From an uncultured Pelagibacteraceae bacterium (GTDB lineage: Bacteria; Pseudomonadota; Alphaproteobacteria; Pelagibacterales; Pelagibacteraceae): a DNA stretch of 34,345 nt. The stretch lies in assembly GCA_902623415.1 (NCBI GenBank), contig CACNTU010000008.1, positions 1-34,345 on the forward strand, read 5' to 3'. Positions 1 through 9,505 of this stretch are shown piece by piece. The notes beneath the pieces were generated by a model that was given only the letters and a program-made list of their open reading frames with translations, was not told the origin of the DNA and did no database searches. The number at the start of each line of letters is the position of its first letter. Position 1 is the first letter of the stretch. Made by a program: the position numbers and the translations under genes.

Positions 1-1371
1 GGCAGCAACTAAATTATTGTTTTGAAGATTAAATTTTTTCATTTTATTTATTGCTATTTGACAACTATCTAATCTACTTGGTTGACCAGAACCAATACCA
101 ACTGTTGTTTCGTTAGATGCTAACACTATTGCGTTTGATTTGACATATCTACATATATTAAAAGCGAAAATAAGATCTTTAAATTGTTTAGATGTTGGTT
201 TTCGTTTTGATACAATTTTAAAATTTTTCTTTGAAAATAAATTTACATCTTCTGATTGTATCATTATATCTTGGTTAAATGATACAAACTTAAGAAGTTC
301 TTCTAATTTATAATTTGTTCCATCAATTAATCTTAGGTTTTTTTTAGTTTTTAATATTTTAATAGCACTGCTATCAAAACCGTTTGCAATTATAACTTCT
401 AAAAATAACTTATTTAACTCAACAGCTAAATTTCTTTTAATTTTAAAATTACATGAAACTATTCCACCAAAGGCACTCACAGGATCACAATAAAAAGCAG
501 ATTTATAACTTTCTAAAGGATCATTTTTAGCAGAAACTCCACTAGGATTTGCATGTTTTACTATTACAGTTCCCTTACCTTTTGGTAAAGATCTTGAGAT
601 AGCTAAAGCACTAAATATGTCATTATAATTGTTATAGCTTAGTTGTTTTCCATGAATTTGCTTAATATTCATATTTGAACTACTTGAATAAATCGCACTT
701 TGTTGATGAGGATTTTCTCCATATCTAAGTTGCTCTATCAAATTTCCATGAAAAATTTTCTTACGAGGGAAAATAATTTTTGTTTTTTTGTTAAAATAGC
801 TTGAAATTACAGAGTCATAATAAGCTGTTTCAGCAAAAGCTATTCTTGATAGTTTTTCTCTAAAATTTAATGAAGTAGAACCTTTGAATTTTTTTAGTTC
901 TTGAATTAATTCCTCATACTGGTCTGAAGATGTTACTACCGTAACATCATTATAGTTTTTAGCTGCAGATCTAACCATTGTAGGACCACCAACATCTATA
1001 TTTTCTATAATTTTTTTATGGTTTCTTGTTTTTTTAAGAGTGTTCTCAAACGGATAAAAATTAACAATTACTAAATCAATATTCTCAAAATCATTATTTT
1101 TTAGATCTTTCAAGTGAGATTTTTTTTCTCTTTTATTTAAAATACCAGCATGAATTTTTGGATGGAGGGTTTTTACTCTACCCTCTAAAATCTCGGGAGA
1201 ATTAGTAAATTTAGATACCTCTAAACATTCAAATTTTAATCTTTTAATTTCTTTATAAGTACCACCAGAGCTAATTATTTTAATTTTGTTCTTTTTTAAA
1301 ATATTTAATAATGGTTTTAGGTTTTTTTTATCAGATACAGAGATGAGAGCTGTTTTGATTTTTTTCTTCAT
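1..1371 (-). CDS. purH: Bifunctional AICAR formyltransferase / IMP cyclohydrolase PurH (3' end outside window)
   Basis: Catalyses the last two steps of IMP synthesis: formylation of AICAR with 10-formyl-THF, then ring closure. Reading the minus strand from the ATG at 1371 gives 457 codons without a stop up to the window edge. The N-terminal MGS-like cyclohydrolase domain starts KTALISVSDK and includes SSGGT, LHPKIHAGIL and VVNFYPF. The AICAR transformylase domain follows with RYGENPHQ, VKHANPSG and DPVSAFGG, and the last readable residues are NNLVAAS-like. PurH is usually about 510-530 residues, so roughly 60-70 C-terminal residues lie outside. Its ATG overlaps the TAA of the upstream heparinase-like gene by one base (TAATG), which supports this start and translational coupling. 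The folD gene elsewhere in the window supplies its folate pathway. Confidence 0.96.
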   Translation of the reverse strand, partial: MKKKIKTALISVSDKKNLKPLLNILKKNKIKIISSGGTYKEIKRLKFECLEVSKFTNSPEILEGRVKTLHPKIHAGILNKREKKSHLKDLKNNDFENIDLVIVNFYPFENTLKKTRNHKKIIENIDVGGPTMVRSAAKNYNDVTVVTSSDQYEELIQELKKFKGSTSLNFREKLSRIAFAETAYYDSVISSYFNKKTKIIFPRKKIFHGNLIEQLRYGENPHQQSAIYSSSSNMNIKQIHGKQLSYNNYNDIFSALAISRSLPKGKGTVIVKHANPSGVSAKNDPLESYKSAFYCDPVSAFGGIVSCNFKIKRNLAVELNKLFLEVIIANGFDSSAIKILKTKKNLRLIDGTNYKLEELLKFVSFNQDIMIQSEDVNLFSKKNFKIVSKRKPTSKQFKDLIFAFNICRYVKSNAIVLASNETTVGIGSGQPSRLDSCQIAINKMKKFNLQNNNLVAA

Positions 1372-2996
1372 TATAATTTATTTATCTCCCATTTTATTAC
1401 CTGTTCTTTGTCATTATTCATACCTGAGATAAAAATATTCTGGTTTTCTTTATATAAATTTTTATTACCGAAATATAAACCATTATCAATATTAATATTA
1501 AAGTTATCACTACTAAATTTCCAACCCTCCTCATCTAATTCAATTAGTATTGATTTGTTATCTTGTGTTTTCATTACTTTTGAGTTTGGATCAAGATGAA
1601 ATCTAATATCAAATTTAATTTCTTTATTAGGATTCTTTCTAAATAACTTATCATAGCCAATAAATTTCATTTGTTCTGGATAGAACTCAATTTCTCTCTC
1701 ATAAATCGTTCCAAATTTAGTTGAATATCCATCGTGCGTACCTGATATTTTCCAAAAATTATTTTCAAAAACCACATTTTTTTTTGAAACTTTCAGCCCT
1801 CTATCAATAATCAAATTTTTCTTATGCTTAGTAAAATTACAAGAAGAGTAATCCTCAATAGTTAAAGCGGAATGTAGAGAAGTACTTTTTGATAATTTAT
1901 TAAACTTATTATTTATATCTGAGCAATAACCAGCATTTGAAATTAATTTTTTATTATTTGAAAATATTTCAAATGATAATGCACCTGCCTGATAGTCATT
2001 TGAAAAGGTCTTAGTGGGACTAGAACCAATATCAGCAGCAAGAATAATTTTTTTATTTTTAAGTATTGCATAACCTCCTAGTTCATTAATTTCATTTTTA
2101 AAAGTGTAACCAAACCTTTTCAAATATTGATCAAATTCGTTATTGTTGGAAGAATAATTACCATTAAAAAAAATATCGTGTTTTATATTTTGCCAAATGA
2201 AAGCGTAACTTGAGCCTAAATAGTAGATAGTTTCATCAATATATTCAGGAATTAAACTTTGAGATTCTTTAAACCACTCTCTAATAATAACAAAGTACTT
2301 TAGATAAAATATTAATTGTCTGATATTTCTTGATTTTGTAAAACCTTGATTATCGATTGAGGATTTAATTATATTTTTTAATAAATTTAATCCGTTAACA
2401 AGATATTGTTTTTCATTTTTGTAAGTTAATCCAGTCAAAATTATTGCAGCACACCCAATCATCTTATTTTCTACATCTTTTGAGTTTTTTATTTCATTTA
2501 ACAAATGATTAGTTTGCTTCTGAATCATATGATCAAAAGTTGTTCTATATTTTTGATCACTATCTTCATACGTTAGTTGATGATTTGATAACCATGAAAT
2601 AATTCTTTTTGCTGTTAAATCAAATTCCCAACTCTTTTTTTGATATTTGGTGTTATTTAAAATCCAGTTTTTTATAACTGTTTGTGTAGTTTTTTTGGAA
2701 GATTTTAAATCTAAGCTGAAAAACCAAAAAAAATTATTTAATTTTTCATAATCTTTTGAGTTTAAATTCTTTTGCCAAATCGACTCAATAGCAAAATCTT
2801 CAATTTTATATTTTTTATTTTGATATTTAATTATAGATGAAAGTAAATGAGGACTAGGTTTGTATTCAAAGCTATTTTTGAAAGTTTTTGATATTTTCTT
2901 CTCATAGAGATTTGAGTTTTTATAAATTGATTTAAAACTTTCTTTTATATTAAAATAAAATTGACCCAAAATGCCTAAGGAATTTATATTAATCAT
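1371..2996 (-). CDS. Heparinase II/III family protein
   Basis: A 541-residue protein with the layout of heparinase II/III-like proteins. An N-terminal alpha-helical half carries the motif FDLTAKRIISWLSNHQL (about residues 124-140). The C-terminal beta-sandwich half has GGYAILKNKKIILAADIG, SFEIFSNNKKLISNAG, SLHSALTIEDYSS and GTHDGYSTKFGTIYERE. The family includes polysaccharide lyases, but many alphaproteobacteria carry a homologue beside purH whose substrate is unknown, so I do not assign a sugar. I see no signal peptide at the N-terminus (MININSLGILGQFYFN). It begins 4 bases after the rpe stop and its TAA overlaps the purH ATG, so it is mid-operon. The family is fairly certain; the role in this housekeeping operon is unclear. 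Confidence 0.82.
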   Translation of the reverse strand: MININSLGILGQFYFNIKESFKSIYKNSNLYEKKISKTFKNSFEYKPSPHLLSSIIKYQNKKYKIEDFAIESIWQKNLNSKDYEKLNNFFWFFSLDLKSSKKTTQTVIKNWILNNTKYQKKSWEFDLTAKRIISWLSNHQLTYEDSDQKYRTTFDHMIQKQTNHLLNEIKNSKDVENKMIGCAAIILTGLTYKNEKQYLVNGLNLLKNIIKSSIDNQGFTKSRNIRQLIFYLKYFVIIREWFKESQSLIPEYIDETIYYLGSSYAFIWQNIKHDIFFNGNYSSNNNEFDQYLKRFGYTFKNEINELGGYAILKNKKIILAADIGSSPTKTFSNDYQAGALSFEIFSNNKKLISNAGYCSDINNKFNKLSKSTSLHSALTIEDYSSCNFTKHKKNLIIDRGLKVSKKNVVFENNFWKISGTHDGYSTKFGTIYEREIEFYPEQMKFIGYDKLFRKNPNKEIKFDIRFHLDPNSKVMKTQDNKSILIELDEEGWKFSSDNFNINIDNGLYFGNKNLYKENQNIFISGMNNDKEQVIKWEINKL

Positions 2997-3000
2997 TAAC

Positions 3001-3660
3001 TTATTTTAATTTTAATAAATTAATATTTTTCTTTATATCTCCATCATTACTTTTGAATACCGTGGTACCAGAAACAAGGATGTTAGCACCGGCATCAATC
3101 GCACTTTTGCAATTATCAAAATTGATTCCGCCATCAATTTCTATGACAAAATCTAACTTTTTTTGTTCTTTTATTTTTTTTAGATCTTTGATTTTATCCA
3201 AAACTTCTGGCATAAATTTTTGACCTCCAAATCCAGGATTTACACTCATAATTAAAACTAAATCAATTTGATCTAATAGACCTAATATTAAATCAATTTT
3301 AGATTCAGGATTAAGTGAAACTCCAACTTTCTTATTTTTTTCTTTTATCTTTTTAATTGAATTTTCTAAATTATCAGTTGCTTCGGGATGAATAGTAATT
3401 ATATCTGCTCCTGCGTCAGCGTAAGCATCTATATATTTATGCACTGGTGATATCATCAAATGAACATCGAATTTTAATGAACAATGTTTTCGAAGAGCTT
3501 TAATTACAGGTGGTCCTATTGTTAAATTAGGAACAAAATGACCATCCATTACATCCACATGAATCATATCAGCACCGCCTTCTTCAAGTCTTTTTATTTC
3601 TGTACCTAACTGACTAAAATCAGCAGATAAAATTGATGGTGAAATTTGTATATTTTTCAT
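3001..3660 (-). CDS. rpe: Ribulose-phosphate 3-epimerase
   Basis: Interconverts ribulose-5-phosphate and xylulose-5-phosphate in the non-oxidative pentose phosphate pathway; a cytosolic TIM-barrel metalloenzyme. The 219-residue length is normal. Visible signatures are SPSILSADF at the N-terminus, the metal-site strand HVDVMDGHFVPN (H34, D36, D39), FDVHLMI, SVNPGFGGQKF and the phosphate-binding end IDGGI...AGANILVSGTTVF. It lies 34 bases after the YggT-like gene and 4 bases before the heparinase-like gene, all on the minus strand, so the four genes down to purH are probably one transcript. That would link pentose phosphate supply to purine synthesis, although this linkage is inference. Confidence 0.97.
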   Translation of the reverse strand: MKNIQISPSILSADFSQLGTEIKRLEEGGADMIHVDVMDGHFVPNLTIGPPVIKALRKHCSLKFDVHLMISPVHKYIDAYADAGADIITIHPEATDNLENSIKKIKEKNKKVGVSLNPESKIDLILGLLDQIDLVLIMSVNPGFGGQKFMPEVLDKIKDLKKIKEQKKLDFVIEIDGGINFDNCKSAIDAGANILVSGTTVFKSNDGDIKKNINLLKLK

Positions 3661-3694
3661 TGATTATTAGATTAACTAGTATCAATTTTAAAAA

Positions 3695-4045
3695 TTAAAA
3701 TGAATTAAAAAATTGGTAAATTTGTCTAGAAATTTCACTCTCCAAAGGAAATGACAACATTCCCATCACTGAATAGCCTAAGATCCAAGGCATTAAATAA
3801 AATCTAATCATGTAGAAAAACCAAGCAACGTACAAGGGTACCAATGGCCCAATTATAAATGAAGGTGTGATTGGTTTAAATAATTTTATTAGAGGATTGG
3901 TATATTTCACAAATACTCTCATAAAAAAAAATTGAGAGTCTTCCCTTTGGAAAATATTCATTGCTACTCTTCCAATTAAAGTCCACATGATAATTCCAAG
4001 TAAATAATCAATAAAATATATGAAAGGATGAAAATTTGCTGACAT
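3695..4045 (-). CDS. YggT-like small membrane protein
   Basis: A 116-residue integral membrane protein with hydrophobic segments at about residues 8-25, 60-82 and 83-97. The central part, YTNPLIKLFKPITPSFI followed by PLVPLYVAWFFYMIRF, resembles the YGGT pattern of a Pro-containing polar stretch between two membrane spans. The match is weaker than for the clear YggT protein at 15474-15764, and it lacks the usual LTEP/IRR residues. It is the first gene of the rpe operon, placed just past the terminator of the symporter genes. The start is the ATG at 4045; no strong Shine-Dalgarno is visible. Function unknown; in other bacteria YggT proteins have been linked to membrane or osmotic functions. 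Family call is tentative. Confidence 0.6.
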   Translation of the reverse strand: MSANFHPFIYFIDYLLGIIMWTLIGRVAMNIFQREDSQFFFMRVFVKYTNPLIKLFKPITPSFIIGPLVPLYVAWFFYMIRFYLMPWILGYSVMGMLSFPLESEISRQIYQFFNSF

Positions 4046-4077
4046 TCAAAATTTATATTGGAAAATTTATTGAAATA

Positions 4078-4103
4078 AAAGGGGCGAAATTAATCGCCCC
4101 TTT
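4078..4103 (-). terminator. Rho-independent terminator of the symporter operon
   Basis: A perfect 10-bp stem (AAAGGGGCGA / TCGCCCCTTT, 4078-4087 with 4094-4103) encloses a 6-base loop. Read on the minus strand it begins 10 bases after the symporter stop at 4114 and is followed by TTTTATTTC, a normal U-tract. It is by far the most GC-rich hairpin in the window. It separates the symporter genes from the yggT-like/rpe/purH genes. Because the stem is flanked by A's on the other side, it could also work on the plus strand, but no plus-strand gene ends there. Confidence 0.85.
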
Positions 4104-4113
4104 AAAAGATTAT

Positions 4114-5925
4114 TTAGTGTGATTTACCAAGAATTGATTTACCACTTGGTACACGTACATCATCAACCATTTTTTGAGTAGCTTTATCTGGTTCTGCAGT
4201 CATTAAACTAACTACCACCATTAAAACTAAACTAACAGCTGATCCGAAGATACCAAATGTTAACTGTGTAATTCCTAGGAATCCGCTTCCACCAGTTCGT
4301 ACCCAAACTAAGTACCACGCACCGGCGATTAGACCACCTAGCATACCAGCAATTGCACCTTGTCTATTTGCTCTCTTCCACCATACACCAAGTACAAGTG
4401 GGAAGAACAGACCAGACATTGCAAAATCAAAAGCCCAGATAACCGAACCTAAGATTCCTTGAATCTCCATTGCTGCAATGGTTGCTCCAGCAAAACCAAT
4501 TATTACAAGTAATACCCTTGCAACAAGTAGTCGTTTTGCAGTTTCCGCTTTTGGATCAATGATCTTATAGTAAACATCATGTGATATAGCGTTTGCAATC
4601 GCTAGAATCAAACCATCGGCAGTAGACATGGCAGCTGCCATACCTCCTGCAGCAACTAGACCTGAAATTACGTAAGGTAATCCAGCTATCTCTGGTGTTG
4701 CTAATACAACGGCTTTACCACCCATGAAGAACTCATTTAATTCAAGAGTTCCATTTCCGTTAAAGTCGCTGATAAACATTAGGTTTGCTTGGTTCCAGTT
4801 TTGGTACCAATCTATCGCCTCCACTTCTGCAAATGTCTTACCGATAATACCTGTTGGTAAATTCGGGTCGATCAATGATAACTTAGATAGTGTAGCTAAC
4901 ATTGGAGCAGAAGAGTAAAGAAGGAAGATAAAGAATAATGACCAACCTACTGATTTTCTAGCTGCTTTTACACTTGGAGTAGTAAAGTATCTCATCATCA
5001 CGTGCGGTAATGAAGCTGTTCCCATCATCATCGCTAATGCTAATGAAATAAATGCCCAAGGTGTAGCGTTAACTGCAGAGTGAGCTTTAGTTATTCCTGC
5101 TAAGCCTTTAGGTACTGATTTTAGATCAGCAGCTGCGTTTTTAACAAAACCGAACTGTTGTTCTAATTCACCAATTCTAGCTACCTCATCAGCTAACATA
5201 AAGTGAGGGAAAAAACCCGCACCCATTTTGTTACTGATCCAGAATACTGGAAGTAGGTAAGCTATTATCAGTACGATATATTGTGCAACTTGTGTCCAAG
5301 TTACCCCTCTCATACCACCTAACATTGAACATAATAAAATACTTATTAGTCCAACATAAACTGCGTATTGGAATGGGATATCAAGTGCAACAGATGCAAT
5401 TGTACCTGTAGCGTTAATTTGTGCAGTCACATAAGTAAATGAAGCTACAGTTAAAACTACCACTGCGCTAAATCTAGCTAAATTACCACCGTATCTAGTA
5501 CCTATAAAATCTGGAACTGTATAACAGCCAAATTTTCTTAAGTATGGTGCTAACAAAGATGCAACAAGCACGTAACCACCAGTCCAACCTACAAGTAGAG
5601 CCATATAGCCGTAACCTTTAAAGTAAATACCACCCGCCATTGCTACGAATGAAGCACCAGACATCCAGTCTGCTGCAGTCGCCATTCCGTTGAAGACTGT
5701 TGGTACTTGCCTACCTGCTACGTAATATGCATCTGCTTGGGCTGTTCTTGATAGCCAACCGATTAATGCATAGATGAATACAGTAAATGCAACGAAAGCG
5801 ATACCAATCGCTTTTGCAGTCATACCCATCTGTTCAGCAATTGCCATGATGATTATGAAACCTATAAATCCTCCAGTATAGATTCCATAAACCTTAGGCA
5901 AATTATCTATGAAATTACCTTTCAT
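4114..5925 (-). CDS. Sodium:solute symporter, VC_2705/ActP-like subfamily (acetate or related organic acid)
   Basis: A 603-residue inner-membrane Na+-coupled transporter of the SSS family with about 13 hydrophobic segments. Typical family motifs are present: YYVAGRQVP near residue 68, ATAADWMSGASF at 82-93, GGMRGVTWTQVAQYI at 203-217, ATPEIAGLPYVISGLVAAG at 409-427 and the sodium-site stretch MSTADGL at 433-439. Between two membrane segments lies a 12-residue loop, D387 to E398, that fits an EF-hand calcium site. The start at 5925 overlaps the TAA of the small-subunit gene (TAATG) and has a GAGAGG Shine-Dalgarno 7 bases upstream. G+C is higher than in neighbours. Paired with a DUF4212 protein and near acs, it most likely imports acetate or another short organic acid; the substrate is inference. 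Confidence 0.92.
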   Translation of the reverse strand: MKGNFIDNLPKVYGIYTGGFIGFIIIMAIAEQMGMTAKAIGIAFVAFTVFIYALIGWLSRTAQADAYYVAGRQVPTVFNGMATAADWMSGASFVAMAGGIYFKGYGYMALLVGWTGGYVLVASLLAPYLRKFGCYTVPDFIGTRYGGNLARFSAVVVLTVASFTYVTAQINATGTIASVALDIPFQYAVYVGLISILLCSMLGGMRGVTWTQVAQYIVLIIAYLLPVFWISNKMGAGFFPHFMLADEVARIGELEQQFGFVKNAAADLKSVPKGLAGITKAHSAVNATPWAFISLALAMMMGTASLPHVMMRYFTTPSVKAARKSVGWSLFFIFLLYSSAPMLATLSKLSLIDPNLPTGIIGKTFAEVEAIDWYQNWNQANLMFISDFNGNGTLELNEFFMGGKAVVLATPEIAGLPYVISGLVAAGGMAAAMSTADGLILAIANAISHDVYYKIIDPKAETAKRLLVARVLLVIIGFAGATIAAMEIQGILGSVIWAFDFAMSGLFFPLVLGVWWKRANRQGAIAGMLGGLIAGAWYLVWVRTGGSGFLGITQLTFGIFGSAVSLVLMVVVSLMTAEPDKATQKMVDDVRVPSGKSILGKSH

Positions 5926-6185
5926 TATTCGTCCTCTCTTTCGCTAAAGCCGAACTCTTCATCGATTTTTTCTTGTCTATTCGCAAACCAGAAAATTAAG
6001 ATTACGAAAGCACCAAGAGATCCCTGACACGTAAACCAATATGTCCATGGATAACCGAAAGGTCCTGTGACCTCGTTCATTTCAGCTCCAAAGAGAAAGA
6101 TGCCAATTGAGAAAACAAACCAGATTGCAAGTGTTATAAATAACAATCCCCTGGTTTTTTCCCAGTGTTTTTGTTGATTTGACAT
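5925..6185 (-). CDS. DUF4212 protein, small subunit of the sodium/solute symporter
   Basis: An 86-residue protein with two membrane helices (about residues 13-35 and 46-67) and an acidic C-terminus. The stretches KHWEKTRGLLFITLAIW and FGYPWTYWFTCQGSLG are characteristic of the small partner of VC_2705-type symporters (DUF4212). It is the first gene of a two-gene operon, and its stop overlaps the start of the transporter by one base. A GAGAGG Shine-Dalgarno lies 5 bases before the ATG. The partner is thought to be needed for a working transporter, by analogy with similar paired systems; that is family knowledge, not visible here. Confidence 0.9.
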   Translation of the reverse strand: MSNQQKHWEKTRGLLFITLAIWFVFSIGIFLFGAEMNEVTGPFGYPWTYWFTCQGSLGAFVILIFWFANRQEKIDEEFGFSEREDE

Positions 6186-6190
6186 TTATA

Positions 6191-6196
6191 CCTCTC
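6191..6196 (-). promoter_or_regulatory. Strong Shine-Dalgarno of the symporter small subunit
   Basis: Minus-strand GAGAGG, 5 bases upstream of the ATG at 6185. A second copy of the same hexamer (5933-5938) lies inside the end of this gene, 7 bases before the symporter ATG. Most genes in this window show no clear Shine-Dalgarno, so two matched strong sites suggest high translation of this pair. Confidence 0.7.
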
Positions 6197-6201
6197 TTTT
6201 T

Positions 6202-6211
6202 AGTTATAACT
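6202..6211. promoter_or_regulatory. Perfect 10-bp palindrome AGTTATAACT in the divergent region
   Basis: This palindrome lies 17 bases upstream of the small-subunit ATG, in the 135-base region between the divergent symporter operon and the unknown gene at 6321. Read on the minus strand it contains a -10-like TATAAC. It could be an operator overlapping the promoter, or simply a palindromic -10 element. No clear -35 is present at 17 bases. Tentative. Confidence 0.3.
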
Positions 6212-6294
6212 GGGTAAAACCATAACCATTATGAGAGCTTTGAAAACCCTAAAAATTGATCATATTAGGTACTTATTTACTTACTTTTTTAAGA

Positions 6295-6300
6295 TATAAT
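6295..6300 (+). promoter_or_regulatory. Consensus -10 box TATAAT for the gene at 6321
   Basis: A perfect TATAAT at 6295-6300 points rightwards. The -35 region (about 6272-6277) is weak. A transcript would begin near 6307, inside the reading frame that could otherwise start with TTG at 6300. This argues that the ATG at 6321 is the true start and leaves a leader of about 14 bases. Confidence 0.55.
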
Positions 6301-6320
6301 TGGCGCACTTACAAATTAAC

Positions 6321-6940
6321 ATGGGAAAATATAAATTAACTTGGAGAGACGTAAAACTTGAGGATTTTAAAACATATTTATTCGCCATGTTTAAGGCGTT
6401 TATTCCAAAGAAAAAAATAAAAACTTTAGATGAATTAGAGCAGTTTATTCAAACTAAATCTGCATGGGCCACTCAAGTTACTTTATATAGTTATTTAAAA
6501 ACTCGTATGGGAACAAGATACGTTCTTCATTTTGATAATGATGAATTCATGTCATCAGTAAATCTTGCTAAATGGAATATTTATTCAGTTGCATTACAAG
6601 ATTTAACTTTTTTTATTTTTTCATATTTGAAAGTTAATTTTAATTATCAGGATATTCATAAAGCAAACGAAATTTTTAATAAAATTTTAGATGACGAAAT
6701 TTCTAATAAGATGCCATTAAATATTATTGATGAAGCTAGGAAAAGTTTTGATGAACGATTAGAGAAAATAAATTGGGATGTTTATTATCAAGACTTACCT
6801 TTTAATACTAGTGCACTATCTTTATATAAATGGGCTCCAATTGCAGATGAATTAAAAACTTTAGATCGTAAGATTGTTTTAAATTCGATGATTTTAAAGT
6901 GGGATGTCGTTAAACAAGAGTTTAAAGATTTAATACAGTT

Positions 6941-6944
<4 letters not shown>
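6321..6944 (+). CDS. Conserved protein of unknown function (207 aa)
   Basis: Soluble, mixed-charge protein with no membrane segment or signal peptide. The best-marked stretch is [18 protein letters not shown], then [14 protein letters not shown] and [13 protein letters not shown], which I recall as conserved in otherwise unannotated alphaproteobacterial proteins; no catalytic motif is evident. The frame is open from a TTG at 6300, but a TATAAT box overlaps that codon, so I choose the ATG at 6321. The gene diverges from the symporter operon and its end overlaps the 3' end of acs (6941-6944) in convergent orientation. Position between an organic-acid transporter and acetyl-CoA synthetase may reflect only conserved order. 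Function not recognised. Confidence 0.75.
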
Positions 6945-9034
<2,090 letters not shown>

Positions 9035-9049
9035 AGGATAATTTTTTTT

Positions 9050-9463
9050 CTAAATTCTACTCATGTTATTTATAATTTTCCAGCTTTTATAATCAATAGG
9101 CATTACAGAAAGTCTACTTTGTTTTATAAGAGCTAAATGGCTTAAATCCTTATTTTTTTTAATACTTTCGAGCGTTATAGGCTTAGGAAATTTACTTTTA
9201 AATTGAACAGTTACAGCAACAAACCTTCCTGTTTTGTCTGTTTTATCTACAAAAGATTCTTTTATAACCTTTACGATTCCAACTATCTCTTTTCCAATAT
9301 TTGAATGATAAAAAAAACAAAGATCTCCTTTCCTCATACTTTTTAAATTCTTTGCAGCTTGAAAATTTCTTACTCCATCCCAAGGCGCACCTTTAATCCC
9401 AGTTTTTTTTTGTTGATCGATTGACCATACATTTGGTTCAGACTTTAGTAACCAGTAATTCAT
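9050..9463 (-). CDS. EVE domain-containing protein (PUA-like fold)
   Basis: A 137-residue protein that is essentially one EVE domain. It opens with YWLLKSEP, followed by WDGVRNFQAAKNLKSMRKGD and FFYHSNIGKEIVGIVKV, the hallmark lines of this family (related to THYN1). EVE domains are thought to bind modified bases in DNA or RNA; the exact ligand is not known here. It is followed at 15 bases by acsA and preceded at 42 bases by the TPR-oxygenase gene, all on the minus strand, so co-transcription is possible. A frequent alphaproteobacterial housekeeping companion rather than a defence gene in this setting. Confidence 0.93.
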   Translation of the reverse strand: MNYWLLKSEPNVWSIDQQKKTGIKGAPWDGVRNFQAAKNLKSMRKGDLCFFYHSNIGKEIVGIVKVIKESFVDKTDKTGRFVAVTVQFKSKFPKPITLESIKKNKDLSHLALIKQSRLSVMPIDYKSWKIINNMSRI

Positions 9464-9505
9464 TAATTCGTCCTACATAAGTTAATTTTCATTAATTAAA
9501 ATATC

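Noticed and set aside
9050-9463. EVE-domain protein as part of a defence system
   Set aside because: No restriction, nuclease or other defence gene nearby; the stand-alone form beside housekeeping genes is common.
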